This document shows, piece by piece, positions 1 through 6,227 of a stretch of 17,492 nucleotides of DNA. Origin of the DNA: Chloroflexota bacterium (GTDB lineage: Bacteria > Chloroflexota > Dehalococcoidia > GIF9 > UBA5629); NCBI GenBank assembly GCA_026389695.1, contig JAPLHI010000082.1:1-17492 (forward strand). The letters run 5' to 3'. A program made the position numbers and the translations under genes. How positions within the stretch are numbered: the stretch's first letter is position 1; the number at the start of each line of letters is the position of its first letter. The notes under the pieces are model-generated. The model searched no databases and had not been told where the DNA came from. It saw nothing but the letters and a program-made list of their open reading frames with translations.

Positions 1-509
1 ACGAAATAGAACTCCTCGAAAAGCCTGTAATAGCATTGATACATAATTTCTGCTATGGTGCCGCACTGGAACTGGCACTGGCCTGCGATTTGAGGATCTG
101 CACTCCGGATGCTACGTTCAATATACCTGAGGTGAACATGGGCATGGTACCGGATGGCGGCGGTAGCCAGAGGCTGCCCCGGGTGGTCGGCGTCGGCAGG
201 GCCAAGGAGCTTATCCTCACCGGCAAGACAATCGATGCGCAAACAGCAGATAAATGGGGACTGGTAAATGAAATTGTGGGACTTGAAGACCTTGAAAAGA
301 CGGGGATTACATGGGCGAATGAGATTATGCGTAATGGAATGGTAAGCGTGGGACTGGCCAAGCGCAACGTCGATATGACCTACAACATGGGTATATCCGA
401 CGCTCTGGAATGCGCCGGTTTAGCCCAGAGCGTTGCTTTCTCCGATCCCGGTTTTTTGAAAAGAATCGAACGGCGGTTCATGGAAAAAGTAAAGGGCAAA
501 AAGCCCTGA
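1..509 (+). CDS. Enoyl-CoA hydratase/isomerase family protein, 5' end cut off by the window
   Basis: Hydrates trans-2-enoyl-CoA to 3-hydroxyacyl-CoA, a cytoplasmic step of fatty-acid or related acyl-CoA breakdown. Only the C-terminal part (about 168 residues) is present. The reading frame is open from base 3 with no start codon needed, and residues before the TTG at 36 (EKPVIALIHNF) already match the family, so the true start lies outside the window. Crotonase-fold hallmarks are visible: GAALELALACDLRI, then NIPEVNMG, then GGSQRLPRVVG and LTGKTIDA. The two acidic residues used by classical hydratases (Glu144 and Glu164 of the rat enzyme, recalled from the literature) are both kept: the E in GAALE and the E in NIPE, 20 residues apart as expected. 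The exact acyl substrate cannot be told. The next gene starts 21 bp downstream on the same strand. Confidence 0.93.
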   Translation, partial: EIELLEKPVIALIHNFCYGAALELALACDLRICTPDATFNIPEVNMGMVPDGGGSQRLPRVVGVGRAKELILTGKTIDAQTADKWGLVNEIVGLEDLEKTGITWANEIMRNGMVSVGLAKRNVDMTYNMGISDALECAGLAQSVAFSDPGFLKRIERRFMEKVKGKKP

Positions 510-530
510 TAACCGTATAATTCCCACTGC

Positions 531-1064
531 ATGAAGGTTATTTTACATATTTGCTGCGGTGTCTGCGCGGCAGGCGCTGCAGATGTGCTTCTGTCTGAAC
601 ACCACCAGGTTATAGGATATTTCTACAACCCCAATATATATCCTTATGCCGAATACCAGCGTAGGCTGGACACAGCTATAAAAACAGCAAAACATCTTGG
701 TTTTTCGATGGAGGCGGGACCTTACAATTCAGCCGACTGGCTGGCTGCGGTGGAGCCCTTTATTAACGAGCCTGAAGGAGGACAGCGATGTCTGCTTTGC
801 TACTCTATCAGATTGAAAAATACCTACCAGTTCATGCTTGAGCAAGATGCTGATGCTTTTACTTCCACCCTTACCGTAGGCCCTCGCAAATCCGCCGGCG
901 CAATCAACAGGATCGGTCACGAAATTGGTGGCGATAGATTCTTTCCCAGGGACTTTAAAAAGAAAGACGGATTCAAAAGAGCTATTGATCTGGCAAAGCA
1001 GTGGCAGCTTTACCGCCAGAATTATTGCGGTTGCATTTACAGCATGAGAGGAAACGCACCTTGA
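531..1064 (+). CDS. queH: Epoxyqueuosine reductase QueH
   Basis: Last step of queuosine synthesis in tRNA: reduces epoxyqueuosine to queuosine. QueH (formerly DUF208) is the cobalamin-independent enzyme that replaces QueG in many anaerobes. The 177-residue protein has the family's cysteine pattern: an adjacent CC pair near the N-terminus (Cys8-Cys9, HICCGVCA), a CLLCYSIR motif (Cys87, Cys90), and a C-terminal YCGCIYS motif (Cys166, Cys168). These are expected to hold an iron-sulfur cluster and a redox disulfide. Other family blocks are FYNPNIYPYAEYQRR and the late DFKKKDGFKRA. The ATG at 531 gives the usual N-terminus, although no clear Shine-Dalgarno precedes it. The next gene starts within its stop codon (TTGA at 1061-1064), suggesting translational coupling. 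Confidence 0.93.
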   Translation: MKVILHICCGVCAAGAADVLLSEHHQVIGYFYNPNIYPYAEYQRRLDTAIKTAKHLGFSMEAGPYNSADWLAAVEPFINEPEGGQRCLLCYSIRLKNTYQFMLEQDADAFTSTLTVGPRKSAGAINRIGHEIGGDRFFPRDFKKKDGFKRAIDLAKQWQLYRQNYCGCIYSMRGNAP

Positions 1065-1918
1065 GTATCAAAGCCACACGGAATAAACAGTCCCCTGCAT
1101 TATTTATTCTGTTATTGGTACTTTCTTTTACTCTTTTGTTACCGGCATGCGAGGGCAGTGCACGACAGATACCATACAGGGGTATTTACAATTTCAAGGT
1201 GTTACTGGAGAACAACCCTGATGCCAAAGACCCTACGTATGAAGAAGTTAAAACCTTTTTGCATACCGATACTACTGACGAACGCGATTATGTAGAAAAG
1301 GAGTTTGTCTGCGGTGCTTTCGCGCAGGAGGTACACAACAATGCTGAGAAAGCAGGTATCAAAGCAGCCTGGGTGGCAATAAATTTAGCCGGAAAAACCG
1401 TGGGACACGCTTTAAACGCTTTCAATACCACAGACAGGGGCCTTATCTTCACCGATTCTACAGGTGACACTGCTGAAGTTTATTCTACAACTCTGCTTAA
1501 ACCGGAATCAGATGACAGTGGCAACGAACCATCAATAAAAACTCGTGATAGGATTGCTTATGTAGTGAAGGGTAAAGAACTCGGATTTATTAGTATCGAT
1601 ATCGCTGAATCACCGGGCTATGTATACTATGAGCAGTATTGCCTAAAGCGGCAGGAATACGACGATAAGTTAAACAAATACAATAACATGGTACAGACCT
1701 TCAATTCCGAGGTACAACAGTATAACAATTGGATTAGCGGCAAGATCTTCACAGTTGGAAGCAGTGAAGCACGTAAAGCGGATAACTGGCGTAGTGGCCT
1801 CCAGTTGTCTCTCTATCAGATTAAATCTATGAAGGCAGACCTGGATAAGGAAAAGTCCACGCTGGGTGCTTTCTGGAAGCCTATGGGTACCGTGGCCGAT
1901 ATAGATATTCGCTGGTAG
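1061..1918 (+). CDS. Predicted lipoprotein with a transglutaminase-like Cys-His-Asp domain
   Basis: The family is not firmly recognised. I place the start at TTG 1061, overlapping the queH stop by 4 bp, with GAGAGG at 1046-1051 as ribosome binding site. A start at 1001 would lie deep inside queH. The 285-residue product begins with a basic stretch, a hydrophobic segment (about residues 13-27) and a lipobox LPAC, with Cys30 as the lipidation site, so it should sit on the outer face of the membrane. The middle part has Cys84 in EFVCGAF, His116 in VGHALNAF and Asp132 in IFTDSTG. This order and spacing fit the catalytic triad of transglutaminase-like (papain-fold) domains, with the typical line ending in a strand plus Asp. 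The C-terminal third (about 185-270) is rich in Tyr, Asn and Gln with helical stretches and no known motif. Protease, amidase or non-catalytic binding roles all remain possible. Confidence 0.75.
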   Translation: MSIKATRNKQSPALFILLLVLSFTLLLPACEGSARQIPYRGIYNFKVLLENNPDAKDPTYEEVKTFLHTDTTDERDYVEKEFVCGAFAQEVHNNAEKAGIKAAWVAINLAGKTVGHALNAFNTTDRGLIFTDSTGDTAEVYSTTLLKPESDDSGNEPSIKTRDRIAYVVKGKELGFISIDIAESPGYVYYEQYCLKRQEYDDKLNKYNNMVQTFNSEVQQYNNWISGKIFTVGSSEARKADNWRSGLQLSLYQIKSMKADLDKEKSTLGAFWKPMGTVADIDIRW

Positions 1919-1929
1919 CTTTTATCCTT

Positions 1930-2136
1930 TCAGCGGCGCTTTTTCTGGTATACCGTGATAAATCGTTCCACCGATCTATCGTAAGTGCGTTCGATTTCCG
2001 CCGGGAAGAAGCAGGCAGGCATTTCAGCGAACTCCTGATGGTACTGAATACATTCACAGCAGACCCCTTTGCGAGAACACGGCTCATAGGTGCAGTTACA
2101 TTTTGATTTATTACTATCAACCTTGCATTGTTTCAC
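1930..2136 (-). CDS. DUF6485-type small cysteine-rich protein
   Basis: A 68-residue protein with seven cysteines packed in the first half: KCNCTYEPCSRKGVCCECIQYH, followed by MPACFFPAEIERTYDRS. This pattern, with its CCxC core and PACFFP segment, matches the small DUF6485 family seen in anaerobic bacteria; the family name is from memory. The cysteines look suited to bind zinc or an iron-sulfur cluster. No function is established. It starts with GTG at 2136, preceded on the minus strand by GGGGGT at a 6-bp spacing. It lies 29 bp after the dCMP deaminase stop and is probably the last gene of that unit. It runs head-to-head into the lipoprotein gene ending at 1918, with 11 bp between the two stops. 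An overlapping alternative frame at 1881-2120 lacks the family pattern. Confidence 0.8.
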   Translation of the reverse strand: MKQCKVDSNKSKCNCTYEPCSRKGVCCECIQYHQEFAEMPACFFPAEIERTYDRSVERFITVYQKKRR

Positions 2137-2165
2137 AAAATACCCCCAAACCTGGCTTAGACTAA

Positions 2166-2648
2166 TTAATCGAGAGGTGTTATTACGGAAGGCGGTTTCG
2201 GCTTCCGTTCGAATTCAACGCCGGCTTCCTTGAAAAGATCAAGGAAAGAATCATCGGCATATTTACCGGATGTAACGAACCGTTTAATGCGCGCATTCGC
2301 CAGCATCTTGGCGCAAAGTATACAGGGCGAATGTGTGCAGTATAAGGTGGCGCCTTCGATGCTAACTCCATGGAGCGAAGCCTGTATAATAGCGTTTTGC
2401 TCCGCGTGAATGCCGCGGCAGATTTCATGCCGTGTTCCCGATGGGATGTTAAGCTCATCCCGCAGGCAACCCAACTCAAGGCAATCTTTAACACCTGCAG
2501 CAGCACCATTATAGCCAGTGGAAAGAATATGCTTGTTTTTAACGGCAACGGCACCCACGTGATGGCGATTACAGGTTGCCCTCTCCGCCACCACGGAAGC
2601 GATTTTTAAAAAGTATTCATCCAGTCCGGGCCTGTGAAATTCTTTCAT
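2166..2648 (-). CDS. dCMP deaminase family protein (cytidine/deoxycytidylate deaminase)
   Basis: Zinc-dependent deaminase expected to convert dCMP to dUMP, feeding thymidylate synthesis in the cytoplasm. The 160-residue product contains the full deaminase signature: HAEQNAI (His81 zinc ligand, Glu83 proton shuttle) and PCILC (Cys109, Cys112 zinc ligands). The N-terminal block RATCNRHHVGAVAVKNKHILSTGYNG and the extra Cys/His region CLELGCLRDE...GTRHEICRGIHAE are typical of dCMP deaminases rather than tRNA or cytosine deaminases. Its ATG overlaps the stop of the upstream kinase-like gene by ATGA (2645-2648), a sign of coupled translation. The pairing with a nucleotide-kinase-like gene supports a role in deoxynucleotide supply. 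Confidence 0.92.
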   Translation of the reverse strand: MKEFHRPGLDEYFLKIASVVAERATCNRHHVGAVAVKNKHILSTGYNGAAAGVKDCLELGCLRDELNIPSGTRHEICRGIHAEQNAIIQASLHGVSIEGATLYCTHSPCILCAKMLANARIKRFVTSGKYADDSFLDLFKEAGVEFERKPKPPSVITPLD

Positions 2649-3205
2649 ACTAAAGACCTGATTACTTGCTTCGTTTGCTCAATGAGAGATGCAAGGTTGG
2701 TATCGTTTTTAATCGTGCAGTCTGCCATGGCAATCGGGCCGCCCTTATTAACATTCTCAATCTCGGCAAAATCCCTGGCTTCTGCCTGTCCGAGAGTTAA
2801 AGGCCGCACTGCCCTGTTCTTCAGTCTCTGATAACGCAGTCCAGGGGGCGCCCATACAACAACAGTATAGAGATTGTTATTGAATTTGTCTTTGAGAAAT
2901 TTAAATTCCTCCCATGAATATAAACCATCAATAACTACATTTGAGGTTTTAAGCGCATCTTCTATCTTCGAAAGATTCAGTATTGCGTATGCTGCCATGC
3001 CTAGTTCCCGGCGCAGTGCCTCCCTTGCAGACCGTTCGTTTTCCTCATTCAGCAGCAAGCCCCGCTTTTTTACTTCTTCATCTGTGATATCGCCAAACCT
3101 TATTTTTTTAAATTTGCTCTGTTCAAATACCCGGGATACCTCGGATTTACCAGCACCGGGCATGCCTACAAGTGCCACAACCTTATTCTTACGCTTAGAA
3201 CTCAC
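2645..3205 (-). CDS. P-loop nucleotide kinase-like protein, UPF0200 / dephospho-CoA kinase-like
   Basis: Small P-loop protein of about 186 residues. The Walker A motif GMPGAGKS is at residues 14-21, followed by SEVSRVFEQ and the block IRFGDITDEEVKKRGLLLNEEN. Later come a REALRRELG segment and VVIDGLYSWEEFKFLK, the hydrophobic strand with Asp that follows the Walker B pattern. This order resembles the mainly archaeal UPF0200 family (COG0237-like, related to dephospho-CoA and nucleoside monophosphate kinases). The phosphate acceptor is unknown. Two in-frame GTG codons compete: 3211 and 3205. AAAAGG at 3213-3218 is 7 bp from 3205 but only 1 bp from 3211, so I chose 3205. It is first in a unit with dCMP deaminase and DUF6485 and has its own promoter. 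A nucleotide kinase feeding the deaminase is an inference from context only. Confidence 0.8.
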   Translation of the reverse strand: MSSKRKNKVVALVGMPGAGKSEVSRVFEQSKFKKIRFGDITDEEVKKRGLLLNEENERSAREALRRELGMAAYAILNLSKIEDALKTSNVVIDGLYSWEEFKFLKDKFNNNLYTVVVWAPPGLRYQRLKNRAVRPLTLGQAEARDFAEIENVNKGGPIAMADCTIKNDTNLASLIEQTKQVIRSLV

Positions 3206-3232
3206 AATCACACCTTTTAATAATGTTCAACA

Positions 3233-3261
3233 ATTATAAGTAAAACCCTTTACGCTGGCAA
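3233..3261 (-). promoter_or_regulatory. Sigma70-type promoter of the kinase / dCMP deaminase / DUF6485 unit
   Basis: On the minus strand, a -35 box TTGCCA (3256-3261) and a perfect -10 box TATAAT (3233-3238) are separated by 17 bp. Transcription would start near 3226, about 20 bp before the GTG at 3205, leaving just enough leader for the ribosome binding site at 3213-3218. The fit to consensus and to the gene start is good; no experiment supports it. Confidence 0.65.
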
Positions 3262-3433
3262 AACTCGTTTTATTACTTACCGACTACGTCAATCCTATTA
3301 TTTCACAGTGCTAACACTTAATATTATTTTTACGACCATCGTCTATAAAAAATTTTACGCATATATGGCACATACTTACGTTCAAAACTGTAAAATTTTT
3401 GAAACCATATTTGCTCCAGATACGGGGACATAC

Positions 3434-3462
3434 TTGACAAGCTTCAAACAATAGACTATTCT
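3434..3462 (+). promoter_or_regulatory. Sigma70-type promoter of the DUF5679 gene
   Basis: Perfect -35 box TTGACA (3434-3439), 17-bp spacer, -10 box TATTCT (3457-3462). The predicted start near 3469 is about 20 bp before the ATG at 3490 and leaves room for the strong ribosome binding site at 3475-3483. The stretch before it (3262-3433) is AT-rich and I see no gene in it. Confidence 0.65.
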
Positions 3463-3489
3463 AATCTCAAATACAAAGGAGGTACATTG

Positions 3490-3630
3490 ATGGAAGCTTA
3501 TTGCATGAAATGCAGGGCCAAGAGGGAAATGAAGAATGCCAAGGCCATTAAGATGAAGAATGGCAAACCGGCGACCCAGGGCGTCTGCGCAAAATGCGGC
3601 ACCAAGATGTTCCGCATTGGCAAAGCCTAA
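3490..3630 (+). CDS. DUF5679 small zinc-ribbon protein
   Basis: A 46-residue basic protein with two CxxC pairs: CMKC (Cys5, Cys8) and CAKC (Cys33, Cys36), about 25 residues apart, the layout of a single zinc ribbon. Conserved-looking text between them is REMKNAKAIKMKNGKPATQG. This matches DUF5679, a small family I know mostly from Chloroflexota and some archaea; its role is unknown, with nucleic-acid or ribosome contact a fair guess from the charge. The gene is easy to miss because of its size, but it is well supported: perfect ribosome binding site AAAGGAGGT at 3475-3483 with 6-bp spacing to the ATG, a good promoter upstream, and a strong hairpin terminator downstream. It forms a one-gene transcription unit. 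Confidence 0.92.
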   Translation: MEAYCMKCRAKREMKNAKAIKMKNGKPATQGVCAKCGTKMFRIGKA

Positions 3631-3656
3631 ACTCATCAGTATAAGCTAACATTTTC

Positions 3657-3698
3657 GAAGCAAAGGCAGTACGTACTGTCTTTGCTTCATTTGTTTTT
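3657..3698 (+). terminator. Intrinsic terminator after the DUF5679 gene
   Basis: Sixteen bases (3657-3672, GAAGCAAAGGCAGTAC) pair with 3673-3688 (GTACTGTCTTTGCTTC) with a single G-U mismatch, then a T-rich tail containing TTTGTTTTT follows. The few central bases would form the loop. On the minus strand the hairpin is not followed by a T-run, so it should work mainly for the + strand gene. Confidence 0.8.
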
Positions 3699-3771
3699 AT
3701 CTTCATCATATCCTCAAGTACCATCAATTATTTAGAACACGGATTAAATCCGGGTACTGATAAGGCCGGCA

Positions 3772-5073
3772 TTATTCAGATATGATACCCTTCCTGATAT
3801 AGGCATCGTGTACCATACCTCTCACCTTTGAAAATTTCCAGCCGAATACGACGGCACCTGCCAGACACAGCAAACCGCCTGCCAGCAACGTTGCAGGAGT
3901 GCCCATAACATTTGCCATACCACCGAATAGCAGGCTACCGAAGGGTGTAAGCCCCATGAACGCCATGACAAAAAGGCTCATCACCCGTCCGCGTTTGTCA
4001 TCGTCGGCAATGGACTGCAAAAAAGTATTACTACCCGCCATCGTTACCACCATTCCATAGCCGGCAAGTGACATGGCAAGCATAGAGAGCCATGACACTT
4101 TTGAAAAAGACAGCAATATGAGCCCCAACCCGAAGGTAAGAGAGGCGATCACGATTATTTTACCTAGCCCTAGAACGTTCTTCCGGGAGGCCAAATAAAC
4201 AGCCCCGACCAGGGCGCCTACCCCGGCGGCAGCTGTCAGAAAACCCAATGTGCTTGCTCCACCCCGAAGTATTTCTTTTGCATATACCGGCAAGAGGACC
4301 GTGTATGGGATAGCCACCAGGCTTGCATAGCTAAGGAGCATGACGATATACCTTATCGGGGCAAATCCGAAGGAGTAATTAAACCCATCTTTCATCCCCT
4401 TGAAAAATTCGGGGTGTCCTGCTGCGGAAACTTTAGGTGTTATAGTCATCGCCAGCAGGCAGGCTATAACCGCTATGAAACTCAACCCGTTTATCAGGAA
4501 ACACAAACCCTCGCCTATGGTCGCAACAAGTAAACCAGCCACTGAGGGGCCGATTAATCTGGCGCTGTTAAATAATGAGGAGTTCAGAGCTATGGCATTT
4601 GATAGGTCCTCCTTTTTTTCCACCATCTCAATAACAAATGACTGGCGTGTGGGCATGTCAAATGCATTAATAGTGCCAAGCGCCATGCTTAGAAGTATCA
4701 GGTTCCAGACTGCCGCAGTACCTGTCAGAACAACCGCGGCTAAAATAAAAGCCTGTATCATAGCCAGCGACTGGGTTATGATCAATATACGGTGACGGTT
4801 CAGCCTGTCTACCAGCACACCGGCGAACGGCGCCAGGACAAAACTACAGATAGTTGCAGAAAAGGCCACCACACCTAACAGGAAGGCCGAATTAGTCAGG
4901 CTGTAGACCAGCCAGCTCATGGCAACCTGCTGCATCCAGGTACCGATCAGTGATATTCCCTGTCCGATAAAAAACAGACGGTAATTCCTGCCGCGAAGCG
5001 CTCTGAACACACGCGAAAATACCGCAGGATCGTTGGATCCTTGTTCGCCTGATGAATAATCTGAGGAATTCAC
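3772..5073 (-). CDS. MFS transporter, EntS/MFS_3-like exporter
   Basis: Inner-membrane major facilitator superfamily protein, 433 residues, with about 12 hydrophobic segments beginning near residue 32. The opening FRALRGRNYRLFFIGQGIS followed by GTWMQQVAMSWLVY is typical of the MFS_3 group (EntS-like exporters). The loop-2 MFS signature is clear: FAGVLVDRLNRHRILI, with the expected Gly, Asp and Arg residues. DMPTRQSFVIEMV in TM4-5 and the late DDKRGRVMSLFVMAFMGLTPFGSLLFG are also standard for this group. It probably exports a drug, siderophore or other small hydrophobic molecule by proton antiport; the substrate cannot be told. The chosen start is GTG 5073, the only one giving a normal cytoplasmic N-terminus, but its ribosome binding site is weak. 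A perfect palindrome at 5081-5095 ends only 7 bp before the start and suggests repressor control. Confidence 0.92.
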   Translation of the reverse strand: MNSSDYSSGEQGSNDPAVFSRVFRALRGRNYRLFFIGQGISLIGTWMQQVAMSWLVYSLTNSAFLLGVVAFSATICSFVLAPFAGVLVDRLNRHRILIITQSLAMIQAFILAAVVLTGTAAVWNLILLSMALGTINAFDMPTRQSFVIEMVEKKEDLSNAIALNSSLFNSARLIGPSVAGLLVATIGEGLCFLINGLSFIAVIACLLAMTITPKVSAAGHPEFFKGMKDGFNYSFGFAPIRYIVMLLSYASLVAIPYTVLLPVYAKEILRGGASTLGFLTAAAGVGALVGAVYLASRKNVLGLGKIIVIASLTFGLGLILLSFSKVSWLSMLAMSLAGYGMVVTMAGSNTFLQSIADDDKRGRVMSLFVMAFMGLTPFGSLLFGGMANVMGTPATLLAGGLLCLAGAVVFGWKFSKVRGMVHDAYIRKGIISE

Positions 5074-5080
5074 AAAGTAA

Positions 5081-5095
5081 TATTGTAATACAATA
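5081..5095 (-). promoter_or_regulatory. Palindromic operator candidate for the MFS exporter gene
   Basis: TATTGTA-A-TACAATA is a perfect 7-bp inverted repeat with a single central base, 7 bp before the GTG of the MFS gene. Position and symmetry fit a dimeric repressor site (for example MarR- or TetR-like), which would block transcription or translation start. It differs from the palindrome upstream of the TetR gene at 6196-6212, so that regulator is not the obvious partner. AT-rich palindromes also arise by chance. Confidence 0.45.
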
Positions 5096-5246
5096 CGGCC
5101 TTTGAGGTAGAATTTACGTCAGCAAATTCTGCTACTGCTATATGTTAGATTGGTTTTCCGGTGCCTGTGATGTTTTTACTAAATATCCCACTGTTTATAA
5201 AGGTACATCTGGGCTTTGAAACATGAATGATAGACCCAATTTTGGA

Positions 5247-5774
5247 TTATTTGGTTAACTTGAAGCTGGAAAAAGCGCGCTGATAAACTTCCGTCAGCGG
5301 TTTCAAATCCGGCCCCGAAGTGGCAAAACGTACAAGGTAAAGACTACCTTTATACACCATATATAATTCTTTTACAGTTAATCTCTGAGAGTCTTGTTGG
5401 CTCTGGAAAATAATTTCAAGCTGTCGAGCCTCCATTCCCTGCTGCTTTACCGGTTCATCTGAGATTAACTGGTAGTCGTAACTTCCCTGTTTGGTAATAC
5501 CCGTGTAATAGTTAACGGTTTGATCCAGGCTGAGACCTTTACTATCACTGACAAGAATAGAAATTGTTTCATTTTCATCAGGATTTTTAAAGATAGCCAG
5601 TTGCTGATTTTCAAAAGGCACGCTTAAAGACCATTTGGAGGGGCAGTCAATGGAATAGTTGTAGTTATTATTGAGATAGGTACGCCAGATTTCTTGCTTT
5701 TCGCATCCATTTAAAACAGCTACTGTAATAACGATTAATCCTGCTAAAGCAACTAAATGGCGTCTGTATCCCAT
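5247..5774 (-). CDS. PsbP-like (DUF1795-type) lipoprotein
   Basis: A 175-residue predicted lipoprotein. The N-terminus has basic residues (YRRH), a hydrophobic core to about residue 20, and the lipobox LNGC with Cys24. The mature part starts with a short linker, then NNNYNYSIDCPSKWSLS. This Tyr-rich 'Y-x-I-x-x-P-x-x-W' opening, alternating beta strands, the middle SLDQTVNYYTG and the ending YQRAFSSFKL are the usual outline of the PsbP-like / DUF1795 fold (also called MOG1/PsbP). Such proteins are common as exported lipoproteins in anaerobes and have no fixed function. A weak promoter (TTGATA, 18 bp, TATGCT at 5816-5845) precedes it. It lies 173 bp upstream of the MFS gene; shared transcription is possible but not shown. 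The protein at 8481-9044 has the same general design. Confidence 0.82.
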   Translation of the reverse strand: MGYRRHLVALAGLIVITVAVLNGCEKQEIWRTYLNNNYNYSIDCPSKWSLSVPFENQQLAIFKNPDENETISILVSDSKGLSLDQTVNYYTGITKQGSYDYQLISDEPVKQQGMEARQLEIIFQSQQDSQRLTVKELYMVYKGSLYLVRFATSGPDLKPLTEVYQRAFSSFKLTK

Positions 5775-5815
5775 GATGAAAAACCACGGCTTCCAAATCT
5801 AAATTATTATCGCAA

Positions 5816-5845
5816 AGCATACATTAGTCAGTTAAATATTATCAA
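5816..5845 (-). promoter_or_regulatory. Weak candidate promoter for the PsbP-like lipoprotein gene
   Basis: On the minus strand TTGATA (5840-5845), an 18-bp spacer, and TATGCT (5816-5821). The predicted start near 5809 would leave a leader of about 35 bp. Both boxes depart from consensus, so this is tentative. Confidence 0.3.
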
Positions 5846-5880
5846 GTACCTGAGTTTCATCCAGTGTGGAGTGAAATAGC

Positions 5881-6102
5881 TTAAAATTCATCACGCTGTG
5901 AAATAACTTGCTCTACCTGCCGCTTAAGTTTATCTATGTTTGACAGAGAGAGCGAAAGCCCCAACTGTTTCAGTTCTGAATGTCCCATCCCCTTAAACAG
6001 ACGCCGGCCCGCAACATTAGCCATCTCATCGTAAATCGATGGCCATTCCTTACCATTTCGTTCTATACAGAAGAGAATAAACTCTTTAAGCTGTGAATTC
6101 AT
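5881..6102 (-). CDS. Small conserved-looking protein of unknown function
   Basis: About 73 residues, not firmly recognised. It opens MNSQLKEFILFCIERNGKEWPSIYDEMANVAGRRLF and goes on with KGMGHSELKQLGLSLSL, ending in a charged helix DKLKRQVEQVIS. The composition is that of a compact, soluble, mostly helical cytoplasmic protein with no signal peptide, cysteine cluster or membrane segment. The pattern of a single Trp-Pro, Gly-Met-Gly turn and amphipathic helices looks like a selected protein and not random translation. I chose ATG 6102; an in-frame TTG at 6120 would add six residues, and neither has a strong ribosome binding site. It is divergent from the TetR gene, sharing the 125-bp region 6103-6227, so the TetR protein could also affect it. 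Confidence 0.6.
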   Translation of the reverse strand: MNSQLKEFILFCIERNGKEWPSIYDEMANVAGRRLFKGMGHSELKQLGLSLSLSNIDKLKRQVEQVISQRDEF

Positions 6103-6159
6103 AAAATCAATAAGTCCCAAAAGTAAGAAACGATAAATGCAAATAAAAGTTTATCCTTG

Positions 6160-6188
6160 TTGACAAAATACATTGTTAAGTATTACAT
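6160..6188 (+). promoter_or_regulatory. Probable promoter of the TetR gene
   Basis: Perfect -35 box TTGACA at 6160-6165. A usable -10 lies at 6181-6188: either TATTAC with a 15-bp spacer or TTACAT with 17 bp. The start would fall near 6192-6196, at the edge of the palindrome at 6196-6212. The -10 is weak, which fits a controlled promoter. Confidence 0.5.
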
Positions 6189-6195
6189 TGACTGT

Positions 6196-6212
6196 TGACT
6201 GACCGTCAGTCA
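6196..6212 (+). promoter_or_regulatory. Perfect 17-bp palindrome, likely TetR-family operator
   Basis: TGACTGAC-C-GTCAGTCA: 8-bp arms with no mismatch around one central base. It sits between the promoter boxes and the ribosome binding site of the TetR gene, where a bound dimer would block its own transcription. Alternating TGAC/GTCA half-sites are a common form for TetR/AcrR operators. I did not find a second copy elsewhere in the window. Confidence 0.75.
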
Positions 6213-6227
6213 TTTATAGGAGGTATC

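Noticed and set aside
1001..1060. Start at 1001 for the lipoprotein gene
   Set aside because: It would overlap queH by 64 bp and put a non-signal stretch before the signal peptide. TTG 1061 has GAGAGG at 9 bp and directly precedes the signal sequence.
3740..3752. Palindrome CGGATT-A-AATCCG downstream of the MFS gene
   Set aside because: A short arm, one-base centre and only a loosely T-rich tail on the minus strand. It could be a weak terminator but cannot be told from chance.
4400..4795. Open frame on the + strand inside the MFS gene
   Set aside because: It is antisense to a well-supported 12-segment transporter, and its translation shows no domain pattern.
5142..5219. 25-codon open frame on the + strand between the MFS and PsbP-like genes
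   Set aside because: No ribosome binding site, no promoter and no recognisable sequence.
6195..6227. In-frame TTG at 6195 as start of the TetR protein
   Set aside because: It would place the palindrome and the strong AGGAGGT site inside the coding region. ATG 6228 has that ribosome binding site just before it and gives the normal family N-terminus.
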